This document shows, piece by piece, positions 54,455 through 64,000 of a stretch of 64,000 nt of DNA. The notes under the pieces were generated by a model. It was not told the DNA's origin and searched no databases. It saw only the letters and a list, made by a program, of their open reading frames with translations. Positions within the stretch are counted from its first letter, which is position 1; each line of letters starts with the position of its first letter. A program made the position numbers and the translations under genes. Where the stretch lies: positions 62,001 through 126,000 of the forward strand of contig PQAL01000003.1 of assembly GCA_003105035.1 (NCBI GenBank). The letters run 5' to 3'. This stretch comes from Anaerolineales bacterium. Its GTDB lineage: Bacteria; Chloroflexota; Anaerolineae; Anaerolineales; UBA4823.

Positions 54455-55459
54455 TTAAATTATTAAAACAGCAGCCCCATCCAGCTTGCCACTGCGTAGA
54501 TCGTCGAGTGCCTGGTTGGCATCCTCAAGCCGGTATGGAGTGACGGTGGTCTTGACTGGCACTTTAGGGGCAAGCGCCAGGAATTCCTCCCCATCCTGCC
54601 GGGTGAGATTGGCGACACTGCGGATCATACGCTCTTCCCACAGCAGGTGGTATGGGAAGCTTGGGATATCGGTCATGTGGATTCCGCCACTCACCACCAC
54701 ACCACCCTTAGCCACCGCTTTTAGGGCGGTCACCATTAATGCTCCCACCGGGGCGAGCACCAGCGCAGCGTCCAGCTCATCGGGGGGCATTTCATCTGAG
54801 CCACCCACCCAATAGGCGCCCAGCCGCCTGGCAAACTGTTGCGTGGTAGTGTCGCCTGGGCGCGTAAAAGCATATACGCGCTTGCCCTGATAGGCGGCCA
54901 CCTGGGCGATGATGTGCCCGGCAGCCCCGAACCCATATATCCCCAATCGCTCTACATGCTCTCCTGCCAGCCGGTAAGTGCGATAGCCGATCAACCCTGC
55001 GCACAGCAGCGGTGCGGCTTCAACGTCGTTGTATTTTTCTGAAAGGGGAAAACAGTAGCGCTCATCTGCAACCGCATACTCCGCATAACCACCATCCAGG
55101 TTATATCCGGTGAACTGTGGATGGTCACACAGGTTTTCCTGCCCACGCTGGCAGTAACGGCATGTGCCATCCGTATAGCCCAACCAGGGCACGCCGATGC
55201 GTTGCCCCAGGCTGAACCGATCCACCCCTTCACCCAAGCCGACGATCGTACCGACGATCTGATGCCCGAGGATGAGCGGAAGCTTGGGCTCCGTCAGGTC
55301 GCCATCCAGCACATGCAGGTCGGTACGGCATACACCGCAGGTATGCACCTTGACCATGACTTGTCCCTTGCCGGGCAAAGGCACGGGAACTTCCGCCAGC
55401 TCCAAAGGCCGGCGTTGTTCAATTAGAAGCATGGCGCGCATTTTCTTGGGAATGTCCAT
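54455..55459 (-). CDS. zinc-dependent alcohol dehydrogenase family protein
   Basis: A 334-residue medium-chain dehydrogenase from the ATG at 55459, 2 bases after the DNA glycosylase stop; AGGTG lies 6 bases upstream. The catalytic zinc site is GVCRTDLHVLDGD and GHQIVGTIVG. The structural zinc loop reads GTCRYCQRGQENLC, with three Cys where four are usual. The Rossmann region is YGFGAAGHIIAQVAA. The substrate is probably an alcohol or aldehyde. Confidence 0.92.
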   Translation of the reverse strand: MDIPKKMRAMLLIEQRRPLELAEVPVPLPGKGQVMVKVHTCGVCRTDLHVLDGDLTEPKLPLILGHQIVGTIVGLGEGVDRFSLGQRIGVPWLGYTDGTCRYCQRGQENLCDHPQFTGYNLDGGYAEYAVADERYCFPLSEKYNDVEAAPLLCAGLIGYRTYRLAGEHVERLGIYGFGAAGHIIAQVAAYQGKRVYAFTRPGDTTTQQFARRLGAYWVGGSDEMPPDELDAALVLAPVGALMVTALKAVAKGGVVVSGGIHMTDIPSFPYHLLWEERMIRSVANLTRQDGEEFLALAPKVPVKTTVTPYRLEDANQALDDLRSGKLDGAAVLII

Positions 55460-55461
55460 GA

Positions 55462-56280
55462 TTACACCTGGCAGGTGGGGCACAGGTAACATGCCCCACC
55501 AAGATAAGCGAGTTTTTGAATGGTAGTACCACAAGTCGGGCAAGGATTGCCCATCGTCTGGCTGCTCATCAAGCGCCGGTAGCCACCGGGATAGTCGAAC
55601 AGGTCACGCTCATCCTCCCGGCCATTCAAGCGGATGGCCTCAGCCATGCTGCCCTGGATGGAGGAAAATAGTTGGCTGCGTTCTTCCAGGCTGAGGGAGG
55701 GTATCTTGCGTGCAGGATGGATTTTCGCCCTGTACAGGATGTCTTGCAGGTAGCCGTTGCCAATCCCAAAGACATACTTGCTGGTAACCATGAAGCCTTT
55801 AATTCCCTTGGCTTTCTTCTCAGGATATTCCTCCAGCAGCTGGTTAAAACGCTCGAAGGTGAATTCATCCGAGAGCGGAGGAATGCCCGTATCGGTGAAG
55901 GGAGGTGCAGAAAGATCTGTTTTACTGAGCAGTCCAACAAAGCCCCACATTTGGAGGGAATAAGTAAGGCTGGTGTCGTCGGTGAAATCCCACCTCAGGT
56001 GATATTTCGCAGGTAATGTCGCTCCTTGCGCGTGGTAAAGGATTCGGCCGCCCAATTCAGCAAATAAATTCAGGTGAGTTTCATCGATATAGAGAAAGAT
56101 CGAGCGCCCGTAGCTTTTTGCTCCCGTGACCTGTCTTCCAGCCACGAAAGCATCGAATTCTTCAGCCGGTTTATTCAGCCACAGAAACTTATGCGTCAGC
56201 GGGCCACGGCTGAAGTGTTGGAAGATTTTCCCTGTCAGGGTTTCGTTCATCTGGCGGGCGATGGTTGAGGCTTCAGGCAT
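55462..56280 (-). CDS. Fpg/Nei-family DNA glycosylase
   Basis: A 272-residue base-excision-repair enzyme. The start at 56280 gives MPEASTIARQ, so that Pro becomes the N-terminal catalytic residue; the ATG at 56289 would not. The helix-two-turn-helix region contains GIGNGYLQDILYRAKIHP, and a zinc finger ends the protein (CPTCGTTIQKLA...CYLCPTCQ). The Lys of the usual RRxGKY loop appears as Arg (SYGRSIFLY). Oxidised-base specificity is unknown. Confidence 0.9.
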   Translation of the reverse strand: MPEASTIARQMNETLTGKIFQHFSRGPLTHKFLWLNKPAEEFDAFVAGRQVTGAKSYGRSIFLYIDETHLNLFAELGGRILYHAQGATLPAKYHLRWDFTDDTSLTYSLQMWGFVGLLSKTDLSAPPFTDTGIPPLSDEFTFERFNQLLEEYPEKKAKGIKGFMVTSKYVFGIGNGYLQDILYRAKIHPARKIPSLSLEERSQLFSSIQGSMAEAIRLNGREDERDLFDYPGGYRRLMSSQTMGNPCPTCGTTIQKLAYLGGACYLCPTCQV

Positions 56281-56318
56281 TTCAATCATGGTCGCTCCGT
56301 TTTAGGGGAAGTGGATGG

Positions 56319-57617
56319 TTATTTGGCAGTCACGCTGAGTTTTCCAACCTGGATGTAAGGCATCAGCCCGGTAAACCACGACCAGGGTCCACTCACCCAC
56401 TCGCGTTCCTTGCTGATGGCGATGATATCCTGCAACGCACTAAAAGCATTCCCTGCCAGCATGGTATCCTTAACCCGCCCAACCAGCTTGCCCTTCTCGA
56501 TCTTGTATCCTAAAAAGATGTTGACCGAGAATTCCCCGTTGATTGGATTTCCTTGCCCAAGGCCCAGGAAATCATGCACGAGAAGACCCTGATCGGTGTT
56601 GCGCAGCATGGTCTCATAGGGCGTATTCCCAGGCTCAATGACGATGTTGGTCAGGCTGCGGCTGGAACCATGCCCGGTGGGTTTTGTTCCAGCCCTTCCA
56701 GCTGTATCGAGGTCATAGATGAAATTACGCAGGACACCTTTTTCAATGATCGGGGTGATTTTCCGGGGTACACCTTCATTGTCAAAGGCGCTGGTGCGAG
56801 GTCCAAATGCTACAAATGGGTCATCCCTGAGCGTCAGGTTCGGGCTGGCAATTTGCTGACCCAGCTTGTTGCGCAGGGGGGAGGATCCCAGGACCACATT
56901 CTTGCCATCCACCGCCAGGCCTAAGGAAAGCAACAAAGCTGCCAAACCACTGGGAGTGAATATGATTGGCATCTCACCCGACTTGAGTGGGGCGAGCTGC
57001 TCGGCCATACGGAAATATTCAATTGCCTGAGCAGCGATCTCTTCAGTATCGACCTCCCGTTTCTTCTGACCAATGCCATGGCCCGCCAGCAGGATATCGG
57101 TGCCCCTCACCAATTGGCCAGCCGCGCCAACATTGAACTCGGTGTGGTCAGCTGCATATTCCGCCCCGCGTGAATTTGCGTACTCCACCTTATACATAGT
57201 TTTATTCACCGCCGCACCGGCCAGGATCTCAGGATTATAGGTTTTTATCATGTCCATCATCTGCTGACCCATGCGGATCATCTCCGGCTTATCGAGCGGT
57301 AGGAGTGCCGGGTCGAAAATCTTGACCGGTTCCAGGGATTGTGCATCGGGTAAGTCGAAGTGAGCTGGGCTGCCGAATTGCGCTGCCTCAAGTGCCCGAT
57401 TTACCACCCCTTCAATATCTGCTGGATTCGTTGTGCTGGAAACGCCCACCTTTCCATCCACAATCACCTTGACATCAATCTGGGTGCGCTGCGAGCTTTC
57501 GGCTGATTTGAGCCGGTCGTTTTCAAAATCGACTGCACTGGTCTCTTGGCTCAGCATCACTGCCTGGGCTGCCTGCGCCTTTTGTAACGCTTTCTCGACG
57601 ATCTGCTGGACGATCAT
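56319..57617 (-). CDS. pmbA: TldE/PmbA-type metalloprotease subunit
   Basis: A 432-residue member of the TldD/TldE family, which degrades or matures peptides (e.g. microcins, antitoxins). There is no HExxxH motif, as expected for TldE. The start at 57617 overlaps the tldD stop (ATGA). Typical segments are FTPSGLAALLLSLGLAVDGKN and GFGPRTSAFDNEGVPRK-type regions. It works as a heterodimer with TldD. Confidence 0.93.
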   Translation of the reverse strand: MIVQQIVEKALQKAQAAQAVMLSQETSAVDFENDRLKSAESSQRTQIDVKVIVDGKVGVSSTTNPADIEGVVNRALEAAQFGSPAHFDLPDAQSLEPVKIFDPALLPLDKPEMIRMGQQMMDMIKTYNPEILAGAAVNKTMYKVEYANSRGAEYAADHTEFNVGAAGQLVRGTDILLAGHGIGQKKREVDTEEIAAQAIEYFRMAEQLAPLKSGEMPIIFTPSGLAALLLSLGLAVDGKNVVLGSSPLRNKLGQQIASPNLTLRDDPFVAFGPRTSAFDNEGVPRKITPIIEKGVLRNFIYDLDTAGRAGTKPTGHGSSRSLTNIVIEPGNTPYETMLRNTDQGLLVHDFLGLGQGNPINGEFSVNIFLGYKIEKGKLVGRVKDTMLAGNAFSALQDIIAISKEREWVSGPWSWFTGLMPYIQVGKLSVTAK

Positions 57618-58984
57618 TGTTGACCTCCCACCACACAATTTTGGATGCGAATATGCGGGCCACCTGTACCTACCCGCAGTGGATGCTGGCCTCCTTTACC
57701 GCACCCCCCAGGTCCGTTGGTTTCCCAAGCCAAATCTTCCCCGATCTGGTCGATATTCATCAGTGTTTCGAATACATTGCCAGTAAGCACCACATCCCGC
57801 ACGAGCTCAGCCACCTGCCCGTCACGGATCATATACCCATACGCCGCGCTGAAGGTGAACATCTCCATGGCAGTGGTACCTCCAAAAGCCTGAATGGCAT
57901 AGACCCCCAGCTTGATATCACGGAGCATGTCTGCAAAAGTCACCGTCCCTGCGTCAATATAAGTGTTGGTCATACGCACAATCGACGGATGCTGAAAGTG
58001 AACCGCCCGCGAATTGCCCGTGACAGGTTCATTCATTTTTGCGGCAGTCTCGCGTGAGTGCAACCGACCAACCAGGATGCCGTCTTTAATAAGATAATTC
58101 TTGCGGGTGGATACCCCTTCATAATCATAGCGGTGAGTGCCCAGCCCACCTGGTAGCGAGCCGTCGTCGATGATGTTCAACCCGGGTACGCCAAAGCGCT
58201 TTCCCAATTGCATGATCTCCTTCATCTGTGGGTTCTCATACACGAAATCCGATTCACTCAGATGACCGAAGGCTTCATGGGTGAACACACCAGTCATCAG
58301 CGGGTCGGTAATCACTGTGTATTTCCTGCCGGAGACGGGTGGCGCAGTGAGCAGCTCAATCGCTTTTTGAGCTGCAGCCCTGGCTTTCTCATGCAAACCT
58401 TCCACCTGCTGGTAACCTTCGAAACCGCCATCTCGCTCAAAGCCGGTTTGGACAATGTCACCCTCACGAGCAACCGCTGCCAACATCATATTAATATCAG
58501 GGGTTTCTTCTTCGATGTACGTTCCTTCTGAATTAGCATACCAGATCTGCTTGAAACTGTCGGCATAACGCACGCTGCTGGTCTGGATCTGCTTGTGATG
58601 GCCGAGGATGATACGGTTATATTCTTCGGTCAGGGCTTTTTTCTCAGCCAGGGGCACCAGGCGGAAATCCTTGACCAGGCTGGCTTTGATGGAATCCTCT
58701 ACCGGAGGGCTAAAAGCAAAATAAGTCGTCTCCCTTCCGACCAGTCTGGCAGTTTTGCAAGCTTCATGCACTCGCCTGGGCAGGTCATTCAGGTCATTAA
58801 AGGTGGCATAGCCCCAACCACCCTTGTACAGTGCCCTGACGATGCCACCCACCGTACGGGCCGAACCGATTGTATCCAGGTCAGCGCCGCGGAAATTTAC
58901 CCATGTATTGGTCTTGTCTTCGATGCGGATGTCGGCATATTCCACATCCTGGCTTTTCAATGCTTCAATTAATTGATCACGCAT
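57614..58984 (-). CDS. tldD: TldD-type metalloprotease subunit
   Basis: A 456-residue catalytic partner of TldE. The zinc motif HEAFGH (in GVFTHEAFGHLSESDFV) is the HExxxH of the family. IIDDGSLPGGLGTHRYDYEG follows. It is upstream of pmbA in the same operon with Fpg-like and alcohol dehydrogenase genes downstream. Confidence 0.95.
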   Translation of the reverse strand: MRDQLIEALKSQDVEYADIRIEDKTNTWVNFRGADLDTIGSARTVGGIVRALYKGGWGYATFNDLNDLPRRVHEACKTARLVGRETTYFAFSPPVEDSIKASLVKDFRLVPLAEKKALTEEYNRIILGHHKQIQTSSVRYADSFKQIWYANSEGTYIEEETPDINMMLAAVAREGDIVQTGFERDGGFEGYQQVEGLHEKARAAAQKAIELLTAPPVSGRKYTVITDPLMTGVFTHEAFGHLSESDFVYENPQMKEIMQLGKRFGVPGLNIIDDGSLPGGLGTHRYDYEGVSTRKNYLIKDGILVGRLHSRETAAKMNEPVTGNSRAVHFQHPSIVRMTNTYIDAGTVTFADMLRDIKLGVYAIQAFGGTTAMEMFTFSAAYGYMIRDGQVAELVRDVVLTGNVFETLMNIDQIGEDLAWETNGPGGCGKGGQHPLRVGTGGPHIRIQNCVVGGQQ

Positions 58985-59111
58985 GTCTACCTTCCTGTTT
59001 TGGTGTGTCGATCTTAACCAGCGATCCCGGCTTGCATGGTTTATGATTCTATACTATCGGATAATACAGGTCGTTCAATAACTCTCCACTGGTAAACCAA
59101 AAACGCAGCAC

Positions 59112-59612
59112 TTACTCGTTATTTTCAATGGTGGTACAGTGTTCCCGGTAATGCTCATAGGTGTTGGCCTTTATGAGCTGCAGGAGTGTAAGCTTATCAT
59201 CAGGGAAGTCGTAGATGTAGGGTTGATCGAGCAGCTGTTCGTCCATTGCTTCCAGCACGGTCATTACCCCGCGATACAAGGTACGGAACTCGATGACCAC
59301 GGAGGGGAGGGGGCGGTCTTTATTTTCATCATATACCTGAGCATTAAAACCGTGGACATCATCCCAGTTGGTCATCACGGGATACTGCGGGTGCTGACCG
59401 GTCATCACATAACCCAGGCGGTCGAGCAGATATTTCTCCCAGGCGGAGATATGCACCAGGACATCCTTTACCGACCACTCGCCTTGCACACCAGGGGCGG
59501 TCATCTCGCTCTCGGTCAAGCCTGCATAGATGCGCTCGACCTTTGCCCACTCCTGGTCAAGCTCTGCCAGTAGTTCAGTTTTTCGATTGGTCTCGTCCAA
59601 ATCACCCTCCAT
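59112..59612 (-). CDS. ClbS/DfsB-type DinB-like four-helix protein
   Basis: A 166-residue protein. GEWSVKDVLVHISAWEKYLL is the core of the DinB-superfamily ClbS/DfsB group, with a His in a position used for metal binding. KANTYEHYREHCTTIEN near the end carries further His residues. ClbS-like proteins protect against colibactin in some hosts; here only the family is certain. Confidence 0.82.
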   Translation of the reverse strand: MEGDLDETNRKTELLAELDQEWAKVERIYAGLTESEMTAPGVQGEWSVKDVLVHISAWEKYLLDRLGYVMTGQHPQYPVMTNWDDVHGFNAQVYDENKDRPLPSVVIEFRTLYRGVMTVLEAMDEQLLDQPYIYDFPDDKLTLLQLIKANTYEHYREHCTTIENNE

Positions 59613-59651
59613 GTCTTAAGGTTATATCCAGGTGTCTATAGGCCTGGTTTG

Positions 59652-61304
59652 TTAGCGTACAATGGTTGAGCCAGCTGTGCCGCCTGGCCGAGCGGAGACA
59701 GTCTGACCATCCTTGGTCAATGTTCCCTCATAAGAGAGTTCTCCCGCATGGGCGACCCAGCCGCTCAGCACCATGGGTATGGGCCCGTCAGCAACCAGCC
59801 ATTCCCCATTATATTTGCGCGCCAAGTGGACATGCGTGCCAGTCGCCTGCCCACCTTCACAGGAGGGGTGTCCCAACGGAGAATCGGTCTCCACCCATGA
59901 TCCTGGGGTGATGCGATCTTTCTCGGCGATATGCATGTATACCAGCACCCAACCCGTCTGCTCCAGTCCATCACCATCCAAATCGATTACTACATTACCC
60001 CGCTCTGCCCGTACAATAAGCCCTGGAGCGGAAGCAGTCACCCAGGTAGAGGATACCACACAGGGTGGCTCCCCGGTGATAGGGGCAAAATCCAGGGCTC
60101 CACGGGGCGTACCCGTCCTCCAGGCAATATGCGGGCCGGAGGTCAGGCTCCACGGCTCGCCTGGTGAAAATGGTAGCTCCAGGGCAGGTTGTTGCAAGTT
60201 GGCCGGGAAAAGCGGTTCTACCTTGGCAGCTGCCTGCCAGGGGTCACCAAACATTGCCTGGTACTGAGCAGGAAGCCCATGTGCACTGTTAATCGCCTCC
60301 AGCCAATCCTGCCGTTTTATATAAAACTTCGACAGCAGGTTCTCCAGGGCAACACTGCCGGGATTCAAGCCTGGGTGCAGTCGCATCCGGGAAGAGTCTG
60401 GGAAGCTCAGCTCGGTAAACGTGCCAGCCCGCCAGCCATAGTAACCGATATTTAGTTCTTTGGCTGTCAGGGATAGCTCCATGTAGAGCCCATGGTAATC
60501 AGGCACATAAAACCCAATCGGGTACACCACCAAGTCGGGATCACTCGGCTGACCCAGCACCCAGCCGGATCGAAATTGAAGGAAAGCCAGTAGCAGCTGG
60601 GGGTTGATCGATGACTCGCCTGCCACCCGCTCGACGATCTCCGCTCCGCTCTGCCACTCACCCGGCTCCACTTCCTCCCGGTACGTGCTTAAAAAGCCCC
60701 CTGATTGGGAAACATAATCACGAACCATGAAATCTTTAGCCAAGGGGGAAAATATAACGGCACTGTCAGGTAGTATGGCACTGTAATCAGCAATCTTCCC
60801 CAGTACGTTCGGGATGATCATCTTCTGCCCGGGTGCAAGGAGGGTATCCAGGGGCTGGGGTGGGTTGATCTGGTGTGGGAGAACTCCAAACCTGCCAGCC
60901 AGTGCTATGGCAGTATCCCCTGGTTGGGTCCAATATTCAAAGGGTGGAAAGGTAACACCTGGCTCAGGGGTGTCCCAGTCCTCAGGTGAGCCTGCTCCAG
61001 GAGTGGCTGTCTGTAACCCAAAGAAGGGATTGGCTACCTTACCCGGGATGGCATTTCCCTGAGTCGACTGCATGGTCGCCTCAGCTTGTATGCCTTGATT
61101 GTCAGTTGGAAACAGTGGAGCTGTTTGCGAAACTTGTGGCTGGTCCGTAGAAAAGCTCAAGCTGCCAGCATTACGTTCGGGCAGGTTGCAGGCAAGGGCC
61201 GGGACCAGGATCATACTCAACAAACTGACCCAGAAGAGGCTGCGTTTTCCAAGCATTTTTCTTGGCGTAAAAAATCGCCGCTTTGGAGGTTCCAGCGTTT
61301 GCAT
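59652..61304 (-). CDS. secreted LysM-M23 peptidoglycan hydrolase-like lipoprotein
   Basis: A 550-residue exported protein. The hydrophobic segment ends in a lipobox-like LACN (Cys near residue 39). A LysM domain lies at ~141-190 (YWTQPGDTAIALAGRFGVLP). The C-terminal M23 domain has GALDFAPI and TGTHVHLARK (the HxH motif); the first-His region is PHIAWRTGTPRG. The middle region is not a known domain. It should act outside the cell on peptidoglycan or related polymer. Confidence 0.88.
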   Translation of the reverse strand: MQTLEPPKRRFFTPRKMLGKRSLFWVSLLSMILVPALACNLPERNAGSLSFSTDQPQVSQTAPLFPTDNQGIQAEATMQSTQGNAIPGKVANPFFGLQTATPGAGSPEDWDTPEPGVTFPPFEYWTQPGDTAIALAGRFGVLPHQINPPQPLDTLLAPGQKMIIPNVLGKIADYSAILPDSAVIFSPLAKDFMVRDYVSQSGGFLSTYREEVEPGEWQSGAEIVERVAGESSINPQLLLAFLQFRSGWVLGQPSDPDLVVYPIGFYVPDYHGLYMELSLTAKELNIGYYGWRAGTFTELSFPDSSRMRLHPGLNPGSVALENLLSKFYIKRQDWLEAINSAHGLPAQYQAMFGDPWQAAAKVEPLFPANLQQPALELPFSPGEPWSLTSGPHIAWRTGTPRGALDFAPITGEPPCVVSSTWVTASAPGLIVRAERGNVVIDLDGDGLEQTGWVLVYMHIAEKDRITPGSWVETDSPLGHPSCEGGQATGTHVHLARKYNGEWLVADGPIPMVLSGWVAHAGELSYEGTLTKDGQTVSARPGGTAGSTIVR

Positions 61305-61397
61305 GCCAGCAACACTTCCTGCGCAGGCCGGTGATATTCTAACCTGGTGTTACTCCCCGGGCTGCGCTGTATAGTTTACCCTATTCTCAGATTACTC

Positions 61398-64000
61398 TCA
61401 GTGAGTAATCCTTAATATGTCCTTCAGGAATTGGCCGGTAAAGCTGGCATCAACCGTAGCCACTTGCTCAGGTGTGCCTTCAGCCACAATGTACCCACCT
61501 GTGTCACCGCCTTCCGGCCCCAGGTCGATGATCCAATCTGCGGTCTTGATCACATCCAGGTTGTGCTCGATGATGATGACCGTGTTACCGGCATCGGTCA
61601 ACCGGTGGAGCACATCCAGCAGGCGCTGGATATCGGCAAAATGCAAACCGGTGGTGGGCTCATCCAGGATGTAAAGCGTGTGGCCAGTGGAAGCCCGGCT
61701 GAGCTCTTTGGCCAGCTTGACCCGCTGAGCCTCACCTCCGCTGAGGGTGAGGGCACTCTGACCAAGCTTGACGTAATCCATGCCGACATCATGCAGGGTT
61801 TGCAGGATACAGGCTATATCCGGGTGGCTGGCAAAGAATTCGAGCGCTTGTTGTACATCCATATCCAGCACATCGGCGATATTGGCACCCTTGTACGTTA
61901 TGGAGAGCGTCTGCCGGTTGAAGCGCCTGCCACCGCACTCCTTGCAGGTCACCCACACATCCGGCAGGAAGTGCATCTCCACCTTTTTGAACCCATAACC
62001 AGCACAGGCTTCGCAGCGCCCACCCTTCACGTTGAAACTGAAACGTCCTGCCCCATAACCCAGGGCACGCGCGGCGGGCGTGGAGGCAAATACCCGGCGA
62101 ATTTCATCCAGTGCACCCACATAGGTACCCGGGTTGGAGCGCGGCGTCCGCCCGATTGGCTCTTGAGTGACATTGATTACCTTGTCCACCAGCTCCAGCC
62201 CGTCGATCGCATCATGCGCGCCTGGGACGGTGGGAGACGAATGCAGGGCACGCATGAGCGCGGGGTAGAGCGTCTGAGCAATCAGGCTGCTCTTGCCCGA
62301 GCCGCTGACACCCGTCACGCAGGTCAGTGCGCCGAGTGGAAAGCTGACATCGATGCTCTTCAGGTTGTGAAGCCGGGCACCCCTCACCATCAGGTAACCT
62401 GCATGGGTGCGCCGATGGCGTCCATTCGGTGCGGATACTTGCAGCTCACCCGAGAGGTAACGCCCCGTCAGGGAAGCGGGATCGGCGATAATATCCTCCA
62501 GGCTACCTGCAGACACCACTTCTCCCCCCAGGATGCCTGGCCCGGGTCCAAGGTCGATGATCCAATCCGCGTTGTGCATGGTGGCGGCATCGTGCTCCAC
62601 CACCAGCACGGTGTTGCCCAGGTCGCGCAGGTGGATGAGCGTATCCAGCAGGGCGCGATGATCGCGCGGGTGCAAGCCAATGGAAGGCTCATCCAGGATG
62701 TAAAGCACGCCCACCAGGCCGCTCCCGATCTGGGCAGCCAGCCGGATGCGTTGTCCTTCCCCTCCAGATAACGTGGGTGCCGGTCTATCGAGGGTTAGAT
62801 AGTGCAGGCCGACGTTACGAATGAATGCCAGGCGCTGGCGGATTTCTTCGATCAGCTCCGAGCCCACCTGCAACTGTTCCTCGCTCAATTGCCCTGGCAA
62901 GCTGCAGATCCAATCATGGATGGCAGCAATGCTAAAAGAGGTTAATTCAGGCAGGCGTTTATCCGCCACGGTCACATAACGTGCTTCCGGGCACAGGCGC
63001 TCGCCGCCACACTTGGGGCAGGGTTGCTGACTCATGAAGCTGGCATACCAGCGCCGGGTGTATTCAGAGCGGGTCTGGCGGAAAAGGCGGTTGATATGGA
63101 AAATGATCCCCTTTACATCCCGCTCGCTTTCCCCATGCCAGTTGCCATAGTCATTCTCAACCTCGAATTTAAAGTGGATGCGCTTGCCCCCCGTACCATA
63201 CAAGATTGCCTGGCGGAATTCCTCGGGTTGCTGGTTCCAGGGTACCTCCAGGTCCACCTCATAATGGCGGGCAATGGAGGTCAGGTTGGATACTTGCCAG
63301 GCACCTTCGCCTTTTTTGCGCAGGTCGCGGTACCAGCGTGAGGCCCCATCCAACAGCGAACGCTCGGGGTGTTCAATGATCAACTCAGGGTCGACCTGCA
63401 GCTTCACCCCCAGGCCGTTGCATTCGTCGCACATCCCCAGGGGAGAATTGAAACTGAAGATCTGGGGCTGCAGCTCCGCAAAGCTGATCTCGCATACCGG
63501 GCAGGCATTTTTCTCGCTGAGCAGGATCTCCTGTCCATCGTCTAGGAGGATCAAAACCAGGCCTCCGCCTGCTTTGAGGCAGGTTTCCACCGAATCTACC
63601 AGGCGCAAGCGGAAATCCTCCACAGGTTCATCACGGGCAGGGATTTCCAACCGGTCCACCACCAGCTCAAGGTTATGCTTTTTGTTCTTATCTAAAAGGA
63701 TGGTATCAGTTTTAAGTACCTGGGCAATTTCATGCGCTTCACCATCGATGCGAACACGCCCATACCCCTGGCGCTGGGCCTCCCGTAGGGCTGCCTGGAA
63801 GGTACCCTTCCGGTTGCGGGCCATGGGTGCCAGCAGCTGGAAGCGCTTTCCCTGCGGCAATTTCGCCAGCTGGTCGGCGATTTGTTGGGCCGACTGCGGT
63901 TGGACAGCCCGGCCACATTGTGGGCAATGGGGGATACCCAGACGGGCGTACAGCACGCGCAGGTAATCCAGCACCTCGGTTACCGTGCCCACCGTGGAAC
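61398..64000 (-). CDS. uvrA: excinuclease ABC subunit UvrA (N-terminus outside window)
   Basis: It scans DNA for bulky damage in nucleotide-excision repair. The frame runs off the right edge with about 866 of ~950 residues present; the first Walker A lies outside. Visible parts include zinc-finger Cys pairs (PHCPQCG; CDECNGLG; CEACAGYGF with CKECGGRRF), GVSGSGKSSL (second Walker A), two LSGGEAQR-type signatures (LSGGEGQR, LSGGEAQR), and Walker B DEPTTGLH. The family is very well conserved. It reads toward the M23 gene with a 93-base gap. Confidence 0.97.
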   Translation of the reverse strand, partial: STVGTVTEVLDYLRVLYARLGIPHCPQCGRAVQPQSAQQIADQLAKLPQGKRFQLLAPMARNRKGTFQAALREAQRQGYGRVRIDGEAHEIAQVLKTDTILLDKNKKHNLELVVDRLEIPARDEPVEDFRLRLVDSVETCLKAGGGLVLILLDDGQEILLSEKNACPVCEISFAELQPQIFSFNSPLGMCDECNGLGVKLQVDPELIIEHPERSLLDGASRWYRDLRKKGEGAWQVSNLTSIARHYEVDLEVPWNQQPEEFRQAILYGTGGKRIHFKFEVENDYGNWHGESERDVKGIIFHINRLFRQTRSEYTRRWYASFMSQQPCPKCGGERLCPEARYVTVADKRLPELTSFSIAAIHDWICSLPGQLSEEQLQVGSELIEEIRQRLAFIRNVGLHYLTLDRPAPTLSGGEGQRIRLAAQIGSGLVGVLYILDEPSIGLHPRDHRALLDTLIHLRDLGNTVLVVEHDAATMHNADWIIDLGPGPGILGGEVVSAGSLEDIIADPASLTGRYLSGELQVSAPNGRHRRTHAGYLMVRGARLHNLKSIDVSFPLGALTCVTGVSGSGKSSLIAQTLYPALMRALHSSPTVPGAHDAIDGLELVDKVINVTQEPIGRTPRSNPGTYVGALDEIRRVFASTPAARALGYGAGRFSFNVKGGRCEACAGYGFKKVEMHFLPDVWVTCKECGGRRFNRQTLSITYKGANIADVLDMDVQQALEFFASHPDIACILQTLHDVGMDYVKLGQSALTLSGGEAQRVKLAKELSRASTGHTLYILDEPTTGLHFADIQRLLDVLHRLTDAGNTVIIIEHNLDVIKTADWIIDLGPEGGDTGGYIVAEGTPEQVATVDASFTGQFLKDILRITH

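Noticed and set aside
61390-61410. GATTACTC/GAGTAATC stem at the uvrA end as a terminator
   Set aside because: It overlaps the last codons, is A/T-rich and has no T run on the minus strand.

Overview
The window reads as chromosomal DNA of an anaerobic, Gram-negative-like or monoderm bacterium, most likely a member of the Chloroflexota (class Anaerolineae or a relative). I infer this from lipoproteins with Thr/Ala/Pro-rich linkers, a tungsten-type aldehyde:ferredoxin oxidoreductase, many ABC uptake systems, an rpsB with a long acidic tail, the rpsB-tsf-pyrH-frr-uppS-cdsA order, and moderate GC. No marker in the window proves the lineage.

Left part (1-15.7 kb) is an uptake and catabolism region on the + strand. 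It starts with the end of an aldehyde:ferredoxin oxidoreductase and a MoaD-like protein. Next come the four membrane and ATPase parts of a branched-chain amino-acid type transporter (livG, livF, livH, livM). Where a livJ binding protein is expected there is a 723-residue lipoprotein that joins a ribose-type binding domain to a LivJ-type binding domain. It is followed by a ribose/xylose-type half ATPase and permease. After a LysR regulator and an esterase-like hydrolase, the binding protein / half ATPase / permease / hydrolase set is repeated as a paralogous second copy.

The 15.8-25.6 kb stretch holds NADP isocitrate dehydrogenase, an IclR regulator and an MFS pump. It continues with a low-coding patch around an orphan AAA/DUF4143 ATPase, bounded by imperfect direct repeats that carry copies of the 3' end of a tRNA-Lys gene. 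An orphan sugar-binding protein, a thioredoxin, and the decayed remains of a fur-cbiO metal-uptake locus complete this part.

From 25.6 to 48 kb, mostly on the - strand, are housekeeping genes. They include metK under a SAM-I riboswitch with terminator, glpX, the translation/envelope operon rpsB-tsf-pyrH-frr-uppS-cdsA, a penicillin-acylase-like enzyme, an ABC exporter, acpS, an M16 protease pair, a ferredoxin/NADP reductase-like enzyme, mutY, and an M19 dipeptidase.

From 48 to 64 kb lie a ChlI/ChlD-like chelatase locus whose AAA and VWA parts are in different frames joined at a run of ten A, and a GIY-YIG nuclease gene between oppositely oriented repeat clusters. These are followed by DNA repair genes (AlkD-like, Fpg-like), TldD/TldE, a LysM-M23 hydrolase, and a uvrA cut by the right edge.
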